NCBI GenBank assembly: GCA_031272845.1
Contig: JAISTA010000243.1
Location: forward strand, 1 to 6,521
Direction: 5' to 3'
Length of the DNA stretch: 6,521 nt
Origin: Oscillospiraceae bacterium
GTDB lineage: Bacteria > Bacillota > Clostridia > Oscillospirales > Oscillospiraceae
Positions within the stretch are counted from its first letter, which is position 1. Every line of letters begins with the position of its first letter. Shown piece by piece: positions 6,473 through 6,521 of the stretch. Under the pieces are notes generated by a model. It saw nothing but the letters and a program-made list of their open reading frames with translations, was not told where the DNA came from and did no database searches. The position numbers and the translations under genes are program-made.

Positions 6473-6509
6473 GCGACTTCTTTTCTCTTGAGAAAAGAAG
6501 CAAAATCGC
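6473..6509. repeat. Second inverted repeat (hairpin B) with outer GCGA/TCGC arms
   Basis: CTTCTTTTCTC (6477-6487) and GAGAAAAGAAG (6490-6500) are exact reverse complements separated by TT; in practice the innermost pair opens to give a four-base loop. The stem extends outward as GCGA (6473-6476) with TCGC (6506-6509) if CAAAA (6501-6505) bulges out. One strand of each arm is nearly all pyrimidine. No gene is close enough on the right to relate it to. The window ends 12 bases later, so the full extent of the element is not visible. Confidence 0.75.
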
Positions 6510-6521
6510 TTTATGCCGGGC

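Noticed and set aside
6315..6503. 62-codon minus-strand open frame across the right-end hairpins
   Set aside because: It is basic, low in complexity, translated mostly from the inverted repeats, and has no family features; it is best explained as a by-product of the repeat.

Overview
The window is an ordinary chromosomal housekeeping segment, with all recognised genes on the + strand. I see no phage, CRISPR array, transposase, tRNA, rRNA or defence module. The gene set and order (end of a lysyl-tRNA synthetase gene, a SpoU/TrmH-type RNA methyltransferase, dprA, topA, trmFO) match the dprA-topA-trmFO neighbourhood known from Firmicutes. The fairly GC-rich sequence, the folate/FAD-dependent TrmFO and the clear GGAGG ribosome binding sites at two genes suggest a GC-rich member of the Clostridia, perhaps a gut Oscillospirales-type bacterium. 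That placement is inference from gene content, not a database match.

Layout: bases 1-346 hold the last 114 codons of class II lysyl-tRNA synthetase. After 22 bases comes a complete 247-residue RNA methyltransferase (369-1112). A 60-base gap with a strong Shine-Dalgarno leads into dprA (1173-2384, 403 residues). A 100-base gap with an AT-rich patch precedes topA (2485-4809, 774 residues, three four-cysteine zinc modules and a Lys/Ala-rich tail). A 76-base gap with two small hairpins and a Shine-Dalgarno leads to trmFO, which starts at a GTG at 4886 and ends at 6247. The last 274 bases (6248-6521) carry no convincing gene. They are G-rich and end in two strong back-to-back inverted repeats that look like a dispersed intergenic repeat.

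How the genes fit together: three act on RNA or translation (LysRS charges tRNA-Lys, the SpoU-type enzyme ribose-methylates rRNA or tRNA, TrmFO makes m5U54 in tRNA). Two act on DNA (DprA loads RecA on incoming single strands, TopA relaxes negative supercoils). Co-orientation and short gaps suggest shared transcription, possibly with a further promoter ahead of topA.

The points most worth a second look are the paired hairpins at the right end, a perfect 14-base inverted repeat lying in the two intergenic regions that flank the four complete genes, the uneven use of Shine-Dalgarno sequences, and substitutions at usually conserved DprA positions. I found no convincing evidence of a previously undescribed biological system here.
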